Program-made: the position numbers and the translations under genes
Shown here: one piece after another, positions 49,251-56,825 of the stretch
Position numbering within the stretch: the first letter of the stretch is position 1
How the letters are laid out: each line of letters starts with the position of its first letter
The notes under the pieces: model-generated
Told to the model about the DNA's origin: nothing
The model's input: the letters and a program-made list of their open reading frames with translations, nothing else
Database searches by the model: none
Source: Limnohabitans sp. Rim11
GTDB taxonomy: Bacteria; Pseudomonadota; Gammaproteobacteria; Burkholderiales; Burkholderiaceae_C
Assembly (NCBI RefSeq): GCF_001269365.1
Contig: NZ_CXOM01000005.1
Location: forward strand, 1 to 64,000
Direction: 5' to 3'
Length of the DNA: 64,000 bases

Positions 49251-50525
49251 ATGTCTTGGCTTGCACCTGTTGCTAAACATTTGTATTTGAGAATTTGGCT
49301 TGCCGTAGTTGTTGGCGTGGCGGTTCTTATGCTTTTGGTGGGTTGGGCTTGGAGCTTGTCTGTTGAACATGCAGCTCACAACGGACCCCAAGGTGCACGT
49401 GAGTTGCAAATTCGAAACGAGCAAGGCGAAGTCATTCAGACGGTACCAGGCCAATTGCAGCGCGGTGTGGGTGTGAACTTCGAGGTCACTTTGCCAGATG
49501 GGCAAAAGTTAAATGTATTGCTACCCAGAAGACCGCCGGGCATAGGACCCGGGCCTGGCTCCGGATCGAGTGGCGGGCCGATGGGCCGTGGTCCGCGAGA
49601 CCTTGGCCCTTGGTGGGCCAAGCCGCCGTATGGCTTTGTGTGGATGCTGCTATTGGTGGGTGTGGCGGTTGCCGTTGGTATTTATCCCATCGTGCGCAAA
49701 CTCACGCAAAGGCTTGAGGCGCTTCAGCAGGGTGTGCAGCGCTGGGGTGAGGGCGACTTGACGGTTCGGCTTGCCGAGCTGGGTCAAGATGAAGTGGCCG
49801 ATTTGTCCAAGCGGTTCAACGCTGCTGCAGAGCGTGTTCAGCAATTGATGAACTCGCAGCAATTGTTGCTGGCCTCCCAAAAATCTTTGTTGGCCAATGC
49901 CTCGCACGAGCTGAGATCGCCCTTGACGCGCATTCGCATGGGGCTTGAACTCATGAATCAAGACAACAGCGATGCCGTCAAACAAGAAATTGCACGCAAC
50001 ATTGCCGAGCTTGACCAATTGATTGATGAAATTTTGTTGGCCAGTCGATTGGATGCGCAAGAAGCCGATATGGGCACCATCGAGTCAGTCGATTTGATTG
50101 GGCTGTGTGCTGAAGAGTGCGCGCGGATGGGGGCCTTGTTAGAAGTGCAGTCAGGCGTGATGCAAATTGAAACGCAGGGCGTCCCCAAACTCCTGAGGCG
50201 CTTGATTCGCAATTTGTTAGAAAACGCGGCACGCTACGGTGTCGCCAAAGGCCCAGAAGATGTGCAACTCAGTTGCGCCATTACAGACACGGACATTGTG
50301 CTGAAAGTTTGCGACCGAGGACCAGGCGTTCCTGTGGCGTTTCGCGACAAAATTTTCGAGCCGTTTTTTAGACTGCCGGGTGCAAGTGAACGTGCAGGAA
50401 GCGTAGGCCTTGGCTTGGCACTGGTGAAGTCAATTGCCCTGCGCCATCAGGGACGAGTGACGTGTGGCGATCGCTTAGGGGGCGGGGCTTGTTTTGAAGT
50501 TGCTCTGCCAAAGACAAGCCATTGA
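49251..50525 (+). CDS. Sensor histidine kinase (RstB-like) with Gly/Pro-rich periplasmic segment
   Basis: 424 aa. Membrane helix about 12-36, periplasmic loop about 37-127, second helix about 128-147, then HAMP, a phosphorylation site at H219 (NASHELRSPLTRIRM) and an ATPase domain (NLLENAARYG, DRGPGVP, FEPFFRLPG, GSVGLGLALVKSI). The loop just before helix 2 (about 93-120) is unusually rich in Gly, Pro, Arg and Ser. The signal is unknown. Confidence 0.93.
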   Translation: MSWLAPVAKHLYLRIWLAVVVGVAVLMLLVGWAWSLSVEHAAHNGPQGARELQIRNEQGEVIQTVPGQLQRGVGVNFEVTLPDGQKLNVLLPRRPPGIGPGPGSGSSGGPMGRGPRDLGPWWAKPPYGFVWMLLLVGVAVAVGIYPIVRKLTQRLEALQQGVQRWGEGDLTVRLAELGQDEVADLSKRFNAAAERVQQLMNSQQLLLASQKSLLANASHELRSPLTRIRMGLELMNQDNSDAVKQEIARNIAELDQLIDEILLASRLDAQEADMGTIESVDLIGLCAEECARMGALLEVQSGVMQIETQGVPKLLRRLIRNLLENAARYGVAKGPEDVQLSCAITDTDIVLKVCDRGPGVPVAFRDKIFEPFFRLPGASERAGSVGLGLALVKSIALRHQGRVTCGDRLGGGACFEVALPKTSH

Positions 50526-50532
50526 GCTTGCT

Positions 50533-50736
50533 TTAGTGGCTGTGGCCGGCCGCTTCGCCCGCTTTGAGTTTGTATTCTGTACCGCAATAAGGGCACTTGG
50601 CGTGGCCTTCGCGGGCCACATCCAAGTAAACCTTGGGATGCGTGTTCCAGATCTTCATGTCGGCTTTGGGGCTTGGGCAAAAGACGCCGCCTTGTGGGTT
50701 TAAGTCTTTTGCGAGAAGTTCAACAGCTTGGCTCAT
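50533..50736 (-). CDS. Small CHCC zinc-finger protein
   Basis: 67 aa. C20 (GGVFCPSP), H33 (WNTHPKVYL) and the pair CPYC form the CHCC zinc site of the zf-CHCC family, related to a small complex I accessory subunit. Ends in a His/Ala-rich tail (AAGHSH). It lies 20 bp downstream of ilvE on the same strand. Confidence 0.88.
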   Translation of the reverse strand: MSQAVELLAKDLNPQGGVFCPSPKADMKIWNTHPKVYLDVAREGHAKCPYCGTEYKLKAGEAAGHSH

Positions 50737-50756
50737 GTTCTATTTCTTTCCGAGAA

Positions 50757-51695
50757 TCAGACGCGTGTCAACCAGTGCGCGTATTTGGGGTTCTTGCCAT
50801 TCACGATGTCAAAGAACGCAGTCTGAATTTTTTCGGTGATGGGACCGCGGGAGCCGGCGCCAATTTCGATGCGGTCCAGTTCGCGGATGGGCGTCACTTC
50901 AGCAGCGGTGCCGGTGAAGAAAGCTTCGTCGCAAATATAAACTTCATCGCGCGTGATGCGTTTTTGCACAATTTCCAGACCCAAGTCTTTGGCAATGTGG
51001 AACACCGTGTTGCGTGTGATGCCGTTCAAAGCGCCAGCCGACAAGTCGGGGGTGTAGATCACACCGTCTTTGATCACGAACAAATTCTCGCCTGCGCCTT
51101 CAGACACAAAGCCTGAAGTGTCCAGCAACAAAGCTTCGTCGTAACCCTCATCGGTGGCTTCCATGTTGGCCAAGATGGAGTTGGTGTAGTTGCTGACCGC
51201 TTTGGCCTGCGTCATGGTGATGTTGACGTGGTGGCGTGTGAAGCTAGAAGTTTTGACGCGAATGCCGCGCTTCATGCCTTCTTCGCCCAGGTATGCACCC
51301 CAAGTCCATGCGGCCACCATCAGGTGAATGGTGTTGCCTTTGGGGCTCACGCCCAGCTTTTGCGAACCAATCCAAGTCAAAGGACGGATATAGCCGCTTT
51401 CCAAATTGTTTTCACGGACTACCGCTTTTTGCGCTTCGTTGACTTCTTCTTTGGTGAAGGGCAACTTCATGCGCAAAATTTTGGCGCTGTTGAAGAGTCG
51501 GTCGGTGTGCTCTTGCAAACGGAAAATAGCGGTACCGTTGATGGTTTTGTAGGCGCGCACGCCTTCAAAGGCGCCGCAGCCGTAGTGCAAGGTGTGTGTC
51601 AAAACGTGGATCTTGGCATCGCGCCACTCGACCATCTTGCCGTCCATCCAGATTTTGCCGTCACGGTCTTCCATTGAGGGGGTTGCGGTGCTCAT
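50757..51695 (-). CDS. ilvE: Branched-chain amino acid aminotransferase
   Basis: 312 aa, fold-type IV PLP enzyme. MEDRDGKIWMDGKMVEWRDAKIHVLTHTLHYGCGAFEGVRAY at the N-terminus, the PLP lysine in TQAKAVSNYTNSILA, and EALLLDTSGFVSEGAGENLF. Performs the last step of Val, Leu and Ile synthesis. Confidence 0.96.
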   Translation of the reverse strand: MSTATPSMEDRDGKIWMDGKMVEWRDAKIHVLTHTLHYGCGAFEGVRAYKTINGTAIFRLQEHTDRLFNSAKILRMKLPFTKEEVNEAQKAVVRENNLESGYIRPLTWIGSQKLGVSPKGNTIHLMVAAWTWGAYLGEEGMKRGIRVKTSSFTRHHVNITMTQAKAVSNYTNSILANMEATDEGYDEALLLDTSGFVSEGAGENLFVIKDGVIYTPDLSAGALNGITRNTVFHIAKDLGLEIVQKRITRDEVYICDEAFFTGTAAEVTPIRELDRIEIGAGSRGPITEKIQTAFFDIVNGKNPKYAHWLTRV

Positions 51696-51778
51696 TGTTT
51701 TGTCCTTTGTTGCCAGTTTCGCAAAATTGCCATTTTACGGGTCTTATGCCCTGTCTTTGGCCAGTTGATGGGCTCAGT

Positions 51779-52210
51779 TCAGGAGATTTCAGGCGATGTT
51801 TGTGAAGCCTCGGCTTCTTCTGGGTCGGGCCGGGTCATGGCCCATTCGGTTAACTTGCCATCTTTAAAGGTGCAAGTCACGAAGGATTCGCCTTGATCGG
51901 TCCATTTGAAGACCTCGGGCTGGGTATTTTCTGGGGACAAGCGCTGGCCCAAAGACTTGGTCATGGCAATCACGTGCATCAAATTGACGCCTTTTTTGAG
52001 CTTGGCGTTCAACATGACGGCGCTGCCAACATGGCCTACGGGACGGTTGGCGGCTCGGCTGAGCACGGTCACCATGCGTGTGAAGTGCAACAAAATCCAC
52101 ATGACGACAGCGCCTGAGGCGACGGCGACACCGGCCCATTGGTATTGTTGCCAAGCACCCGCTACAAAAAGAACAACCCCAATGGGGATCAAAAATCTAG
52201 AAAAGTTCAT
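51779..52210 (-). CDS. Conserved membrane-anchored protein, function unknown
   Basis: 143 aa. Two N-terminal hydrophobic segments (FLIPIGVVLFVAGAW and GVAVASGAVVMWILLHF), then a soluble domain of about 95 aa (RPVGHVGSAVMLNAKLKKGVNLMHVIAMTKSLGQRLSPENTQPEVFKWTDQGE...). No catalytic motif seen. It follows radA on the same strand, nine bases away, and is probably co-transcribed with it. Confidence 0.7.
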   Translation of the reverse strand: MNFSRFLIPIGVVLFVAGAWQQYQWAGVAVASGAVVMWILLHFTRMVTVLSRAANRPVGHVGSAVMLNAKLKKGVNLMHVIAMTKSLGQRLSPENTQPEVFKWTDQGESFVTCTFKDGKLTEWAMTRPDPEEAEASQTSPEIS

Positions 52211-52219
52211 GCGCCGATC

Positions 52220-53605
52220 TTAAAGTCCGCGCACGCAGTTCATGGCGTCTTCGATGCGCTCAACCGGATAAATCGTGAGGCCTTCAAAGTTCTTGTCGTT
52301 CTTTTTGGGCGCGTTGGCTTTGGGCACCACGGCGACCGTGAACCCCAATTTGGCCGCTTCTTTCAGACGCTCTTGGCCGCGTGGCGCGGGCCGCACTTCG
52401 CCCGCCAAACCCACCTCACCAAACGCAATGAAGCCCTTGGGCAAAGGCTTGCCTCTTAGGGATGAAGTAATTGCTAACATCACTGCCAAGTCAGCAGCAG
52501 GCTCACTGATTCGAACGCCGCCCACCGCATTGACGAATACATCTTGGTCCATGCAGGCCACGCCAGCGTGCCGGTGCAAGACGGCCAAGAGCATGGCCAA
52601 ACGGTCTCTTTCTAGGCCCACAGACAGCCTGCGTGGGCTGGGCCCGCCGCTGTCGACCAGGGCTTGAATTTCTACCAACAAAGGCCGAGTGCCTTCCAAA
52701 GTGACCATGACACAACTGCCGGCCACAGGTTCGGAATGCTGTGACAAAAAGATGGCGCTGGGATTGGAAACGCCCTTCAAGCCTTTTTCGGTCATGGCAA
52801 AAACGCCAATCTCGTTGACCGCACCAAAGCGGTTTTTGATGGCCCGAATGAGGCGGAAGCTGCTGTGGGTGTCGCCTTCAAAGTACAAGACGGTGTCGAC
52901 CATGTGCTCCAAAACACGCGGGCCCGCCAGGGCGCCTTCTTTGGTCACGTGACCGACCAAGACGATGGCCGTGCCGGTGGCTTTGGCCGCACGCGTTAAG
53001 TGAGCTGCGCATTCTCTAACCTGCGCAACCGAGCCTGGCGCTGAGGTGAGCTGGTCGGAGTAAACCGTTTGAATAGAGTCGATGACCGCAATGTGGGGCC
53101 GCTCGGTTTGCAAAGTGGCCAGGATTTTTTCCAGCTGAATTTCGGCCAAAACCTGCACTTGGCTGTTGTCTAAGCCAAGGCGTCTGGAGCGCAGCGCCAC
53201 TTGGGCACCGCTTTCCTCGCCTGTGACGTACAGCGTATTCATGCCTTTGCGCTGCAGGGCGTCTAGGGCTTGTAACAACAAGGTGGATTTGCCAATGCCA
53301 GGATCGCCACCAATTAAAACCACGCCGCCTTCCACCACGCCGCCGCCCAAAGCGCGGTCTAGCTCTTCAATGCCGGTGGGGCTGCGGTCGACGTCTGTGG
53401 CCTCAATGTCGCCCAGTTTGGTGAGCTCGGAGGTTTTGGCCAGCGCCTGAAATTGGCTGGTGTATCGGTTTTTGGCGTTGCCGCCAGCGTCGATCGTGCT
53501 TTCAATGAGGGTGTTCCAAGCGCCACAAGCGGGGCATTTGCCCAACCAGCGTGGGGTGGTGCCACCGCAATCGGTGCACGTGAAAATGGTTTTGTCTTTG
53601 GCCAT
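52220..53605 (-). CDS. radA: DNA repair protein RadA
   Basis: 461 aa. Zinc finger CTDCGGTTPRWLGKCPAC (four Cys), P-loop GGDPGIGKSTLLLQ, the RadA-specific KNRFG motif (AIKNRFGAVNEIGVF), and a C-terminal Lon-like domain (GFIAFGEVGLAGEVRPAPRGQERLKEAAKLGF). Branch-migration helicase in recombination. Confidence 0.97.
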   Translation of the reverse strand: MAKDKTIFTCTDCGGTTPRWLGKCPACGAWNTLIESTIDAGGNAKNRYTSQFQALAKTSELTKLGDIEATDVDRSPTGIEELDRALGGGVVEGGVVLIGGDPGIGKSTLLLQALDALQRKGMNTLYVTGEESGAQVALRSRRLGLDNSQVQVLAEIQLEKILATLQTERPHIAVIDSIQTVYSDQLTSAPGSVAQVRECAAHLTRAAKATGTAIVLVGHVTKEGALAGPRVLEHMVDTVLYFEGDTHSSFRLIRAIKNRFGAVNEIGVFAMTEKGLKGVSNPSAIFLSQHSEPVAGSCVMVTLEGTRPLLVEIQALVDSGGPSPRRLSVGLERDRLAMLLAVLHRHAGVACMDQDVFVNAVGGVRISEPAADLAVMLAITSSLRGKPLPKGFIAFGEVGLAGEVRPAPRGQERLKEAAKLGFTVAVVPKANAPKKNDKNFEGLTIYPVERIEDAMNCVRGL

Positions 53606-53652
53606 GACGCAAGCCTAACACTCAAGCGCCAGCAAATAAGAAGCGATCAGTC

Positions 53653-54726
53653 TCATGACCACCCTTGCAAGAGTTTGTGCGCAATGTCGGCTGCCGGCAA
53701 GGCTTGGCAGTCGGACGCGTTTTGGCCTGACCACAAAGGCGAATAGTCTGCGACGCCTTTGGCTTCTGCGGCAGCGCGCAAAGGGGCCAGAGCGGCTGTG
53801 GCCAAGGGGAAGTCGGGTGCGTCGGGGTTGAGGGGGCCAAAGTCTTGCATGAACTTGTTGACGATGCCCCGCGCGGGCCTACCGCTAAACAGGTTGGTCA
53901 ATGAAGTGTGCCTGGCCGCGTCTGTCATCAAGGCTTGTCGGTGCAACTTGCTGGTGGTGGCCTCGTGGCTGGTTAAAAACGCGGTGCCCACTTGCACAGC
54001 GCTGGCGCCCAAGGCCTTGGCCGCGCTGACAGCGGCGCTACTGGAAATACCACCAGCCGCAATCACGGGCAGCCTGACGGCTTTCACAATTTGAGGCAAC
54101 AAAGACAAAGTGCCCACCTGGGTACTCAGGTCTTCTGTGAGAAACATGCCCCGATGACCACCCGCTTCAAGGCCTTGCGCAATGATGGCATCTGCGCCGT
54201 GTTGTTCAAGCCATTGGGCTTCTTGCACCGTGGTGGCTGACGACCAAATTTGAATGCCCCACGCTTTGAGTTGCTGCACCCATTCGGCTTTGGGCAGCCC
54301 AAAGTGAAAGCTCACAACGGCCGGTTTGAACTGGCCCATCAGCGTCAGGCTTTCTTGGCTGAAGGGCGCGCGGCCTGGGCCCGATCCCACAGTCAAGGGA
54401 TCAATGCCGTGTGACTGATAAGCCGATGTGAGCTTGACCCGCCACGCAGATTCTTTGTCTGGCTGAGACGCAGGCGGTGTATGGCAGAAGAAATTGACGT
54501 TGACTGGTAGGAAGCTACCCCAGTTCTTGATGTTGGCGTCTGCCGCTATGGCCATTTGAAAGGCCGTCAATTCGGCGTGCAGTTGCTCAGCACTCAACAT
54601 GGCTGCCGGAATGCTGCCCAGACCGCCAGCTTTGAACACGGCAGCTGCCAACACGTTGTTTTGCGATCCGGCCATGGGCGCTTGGACCAATCGGATCTGC
54701 TGAGTTTCAAAAAAAGAGGTGTGCAT
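53653..54726 (-). CDS. Nitronate monooxygenase (2-nitropropane dioxygenase family)
   Basis: 357 aa FMN TIM barrel. VQAPMAGSQNNVLAAAVFKAGGLGSIPAAMLS at the start, GADAIIAQGLEAGGHRGMF with the catalytic His region, and LPVIAAGGISSSAAVSAAKALGASAVQVGTAFLTSHEA. Oxidises alkyl nitronates. Divergent from hpaR; two palindromes lie in the shared 128-bp gap. Confidence 0.93.
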   Translation of the reverse strand: MHTSFFETQQIRLVQAPMAGSQNNVLAAAVFKAGGLGSIPAAMLSAEQLHAELTAFQMAIAADANIKNWGSFLPVNVNFFCHTPPASQPDKESAWRVKLTSAYQSHGIDPLTVGSGPGRAPFSQESLTLMGQFKPAVVSFHFGLPKAEWVQQLKAWGIQIWSSATTVQEAQWLEQHGADAIIAQGLEAGGHRGMFLTEDLSTQVGTLSLLPQIVKAVRLPVIAAGGISSSAAVSAAKALGASAVQVGTAFLTSHEATTSKLHRQALMTDAARHTSLTNLFSGRPARGIVNKFMQDFGPLNPDAPDFPLATAALAPLRAAAEAKGVADYSPLWSGQNASDCQALPAADIAHKLLQGWS

Positions 54727-54791
54727 GACGCAATTATTCCCTCACTGGAGGCTCATCGGGCAAGCCTGCCTTGCAAACCTTGGCCTCAGAG

Positions 54792-54803
54792 CGGGTTAAC
54801 CCG
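54792..54803. promoter_or_regulatory. 12-bp palindrome between nitronate monooxygenase and hpaR genes
   Basis: CGGGTTAACCCG is perfectly symmetrical and shares the TTAAC core with the second palindrome 36 bp away (centre to centre). Possible second regulator site. Confidence 0.4.
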
Positions 54804-54825
54804 ATTTTGCAATCTTTGAAAATTC

Positions 54826-54841
54826 ATTTAACATGTTAAAT
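54826..54841. promoter_or_regulatory. Candidate HpaR operator
   Basis: ATTTAACATGTTAAAT is a perfect 16-bp palindrome ending 13 bp before the hpaR start. MarR-family repressors usually bind such AT-rich palindromes at their own promoter, so autoregulation by HpaR is the likely use. Confidence 0.65.
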
Positions 54842-54854
54842 AAATTCAAACGCC

Positions 54855-55340
54855 ATGAAAAAACAAGCTTTCGTCCATCGCAATTTGCCTCGCTTGCTGC
54901 TGCAAGCGCGCGAGGCTGTGATGACGCATACCCGTCCTAGTTTGCGAGAGCATGGTTTATCCGATCAGCAGTGGCGCGTGTTGCGCGTGTTGGGCGAGCA
55001 TGCCAACAGCGCAGAAGACACAGAGGGCGTAGAAACAGGGCGCGTGGCCCGCGAAGCCTTTTTACTTGGTCCTAGTTTGACGGGCGTGCTGACGCGCATG
55101 GAGCGCGATGGCCTGATTGAGCGCAGTCGCTGTTCGCAAGACGCCCGCAGAACCGTGGTGAGGGCCACCAAACTGGGCTTGGCCAAAGTCGCCAAGTTGT
55201 CTGAAGCCATTGAGGCGCACTACGCCTGGATGGAAAGTGAATTGGGCAAACAAAAATTAGCGCAGCTGTATCAGTTGCTAGATGCCGTGATTCAGTTGGA
55301 GACGTCTTCAATGGACGAAGCGGTAGAGGAAATGGAATGA
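54855..55340 (+). CDS. hpaR: HpaR, MarR-family repressor of homoprotocatechuate degradation
   Basis: 161 aa. FVHRNLPRLLLQAREAVMTHTRPSLREHGLSDQQWRVLRVL and LLGPSLTGVLTRMERDGLIERSRCSQDARRTVVRAT match HpaR, including the winged helix with DARR. It carries an insert after GEHANSAEDTEGVETGR. It heads the operon and overlaps hpaG1 by 4 bp. Confidence 0.93.
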   Translation: MKKQAFVHRNLPRLLLQAREAVMTHTRPSLREHGLSDQQWRVLRVLGEHANSAEDTEGVETGRVAREAFLLGPSLTGVLTRMERDGLIERSRCSQDARRTVVRATKLGLAKVAKLSEAIEAHYAWMESELGKQKLAQLYQLLDAVIQLETSSMDEAVEEME

Positions 55341-56002
55341 ACAAGATGAATCCAAGCTTGAAGGTCCACACACCCTATTGGCCGCAAGGGACTGTCTACG
55401 GCGCACTGCTTAACTTCCAACAAGAGTGGCATTTAAGAGAGCCGCAGATGCCAGAGGCGCCCCACAAAGGCGCGCCCAAAGCGCCTGTGCTGTTCATCAA
55501 AACGGCCAATACCTGGACGGCTTCTGGGCGCAGCATTGAGATCCCTGCGTCGGCGGCAGAAGTAGATATTGGCGCCAATTTGGCATGGGTGTTTGGCGCT
55601 GATGCCAAACCCATCGCTTGTGTGTTGGTCAACGATGTGTCGATTCCGCACGAAAGCTATTACAGACCCCCTGTGAAATTTAAATGTGTCGATGGCTTCA
55701 TGGGTGTGGGTGCCAAAGCGCGACCTATCGATCAAGTGCAAACCGATTCGGTGGTGATCACCGTGAAGGTGAACGGCCAAGAAGTGCAACGCGTTGATTA
55801 CGCAGACACTGTTCGCAAATCACAAATCTTGCTCACCGATATTTCCGAATTCATGACCTTTCAAGAAGGCGATGTGTTGTTGCTGGGTAGCGACTGCTTG
55901 CCCGATGGCAAACGCCCTCGCGCTAAGGTGGGCGATGTGGTGGAAATTTCTGCCGAGGGCTTTGACACCTTGGCGAACACATTTGTGGGAGGTGCCGCAT
56001 GA
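55337..56002 (+). CDS. hpaG1: HpaG1: FAH-family subunit/domain of OPET decarboxylase/HHDD isomerase
   Basis: 221 aa fumarylacetoacetate-hydrolase fold. KVHTPYWPQGTVYGALLNFQQEWHL is the HpaG N-terminal half; later VGAKARPIDQVQTDSVVITVKVNGQEVQ and FMTFQEGDVLLLG. In E. coli the two FAH halves are one polypeptide (HpaG); here they are separate genes overlapping by 4 bp. Confidence 0.9.
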   Translation: MNKMNPSLKVHTPYWPQGTVYGALLNFQQEWHLREPQMPEAPHKGAPKAPVLFIKTANTWTASGRSIEIPASAAEVDIGANLAWVFGADAKPIACVLVNDVSIPHESYYRPPVKFKCVDGFMGVGAKARPIDQVQTDSVVITVKVNGQEVQRVDYADTVRKSQILLTDISEFMTFQEGDVLLLGSDCLPDGKRPRAKVGDVVEISAEGFDTLANTFVGGAA

Positions 56003-56772
56003 AGCACGCACGCATTGCATGGGCTGGCGCCATTCACGAAGCCGTTGAATCTGAAGGCGAGTTGTTGCTCACGCGCAGCCCTTGGGCTGGTAAGCGATTG
56101 AAGTTTGACGAGGTGGTGTGGTTACCACCTTTGGCGCCTGTGCCGCAGGCCAGAACTATTTTGGCTTTGGGTTTGAATTACGCCGATCACGCCAAAGAGC
56201 TGGCATTCAAAGCGCCCGAAGAGCCACTGGTGTTTGTCAAAGGCGAAGCGTCTTTGATTGGCCACAAGGCCCTCACGTGCAGGCCGCAAGAAGTGACCTA
56301 CATGCACTACGAGTGCGAACTGGCCGTGGTCATTGGCCGCACTGCAAAGCGCGTGAAAAAAGAAAATGCCTACGACTATGTGGGCGGCTACACCGTGGCC
56401 AACGATTACGCCATTCGTGACTATTTAGAAAACTGGTTCCGCCCCAATTTTCGCGTGAAGAACCGCGATACCTGCACGCCCATTGGGCCGTGGTTGGTGG
56501 ATGCACAAGACATCCATGACAAGTACGGCAGCCCAATGAACTTGAGTTTGCAGACCACGGTGAATGGTCAAGTGACGCAAAGCGGCCACACCCGAGACAT
56601 GATTTTTGATGTGCCCACTTTGATTGAATATTTCAGTGCATTCATGACGCTTCAACCCGGTGATTTGATTTTGACTGGGACGCCTGATGGCGTAGTGAAC
56701 TGCAATGTGGGCGATGTGATCGTGACCAGCATTGAAGGTGTAGGCGAGTTGATCAACACCTTGGGTGAATGA
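55999..56772 (+). CDS. hpaG2: HpaG2: FAH-family decarboxylase/isomerase subunit
   Basis: 257 aa. FAH signature: ILALGLNYADHAKEL, EEPLVFVKGEASLIGHKALTCRPQEVTYMHYECELAVVIGRTAKRV (metal-binding acids) and GGYTVANDYAIRDYLENWFRPN. Together with HpaG1 it should decarboxylate and isomerise the C7 intermediate. A 22-bp palindrome spans its stop codon. Confidence 0.93.
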   Translation: MKHARIAWAGAIHEAVESEGELLLTRSPWAGKRLKFDEVVWLPPLAPVPQARTILALGLNYADHAKELAFKAPEEPLVFVKGEASLIGHKALTCRPQEVTYMHYECELAVVIGRTAKRVKKENAYDYVGGYTVANDYAIRDYLENWFRPNFRVKNRDTCTPIGPWLVDAQDIHDKYGSPMNLSLQTTVNGQVTQSGHTRDMIFDVPTLIEYFSAFMTLQPGDLILTGTPDGVVNCNVGDVIVTSIEGVGELINTLGE

Positions 56773-56786
56773 TTCGAATCATTCAC
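56765..56786. promoter_or_regulatory. 22-bp perfect palindrome spanning the hpaG2 stop codon
   Basis: Each half is GTGAATGATTC and its complement, meeting at 56775/56776. It sits 38 bp before hpaE. It may be an operator inside the operon or, as RNA, a 9-bp hairpin with a TCGA loop in the intercistronic mRNA. Confidence 0.6.
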
Positions 56787-56825
56787 ATACAAGAAAAGCA
56801 AAGCACAGAATAAAGGAACAAAGAC

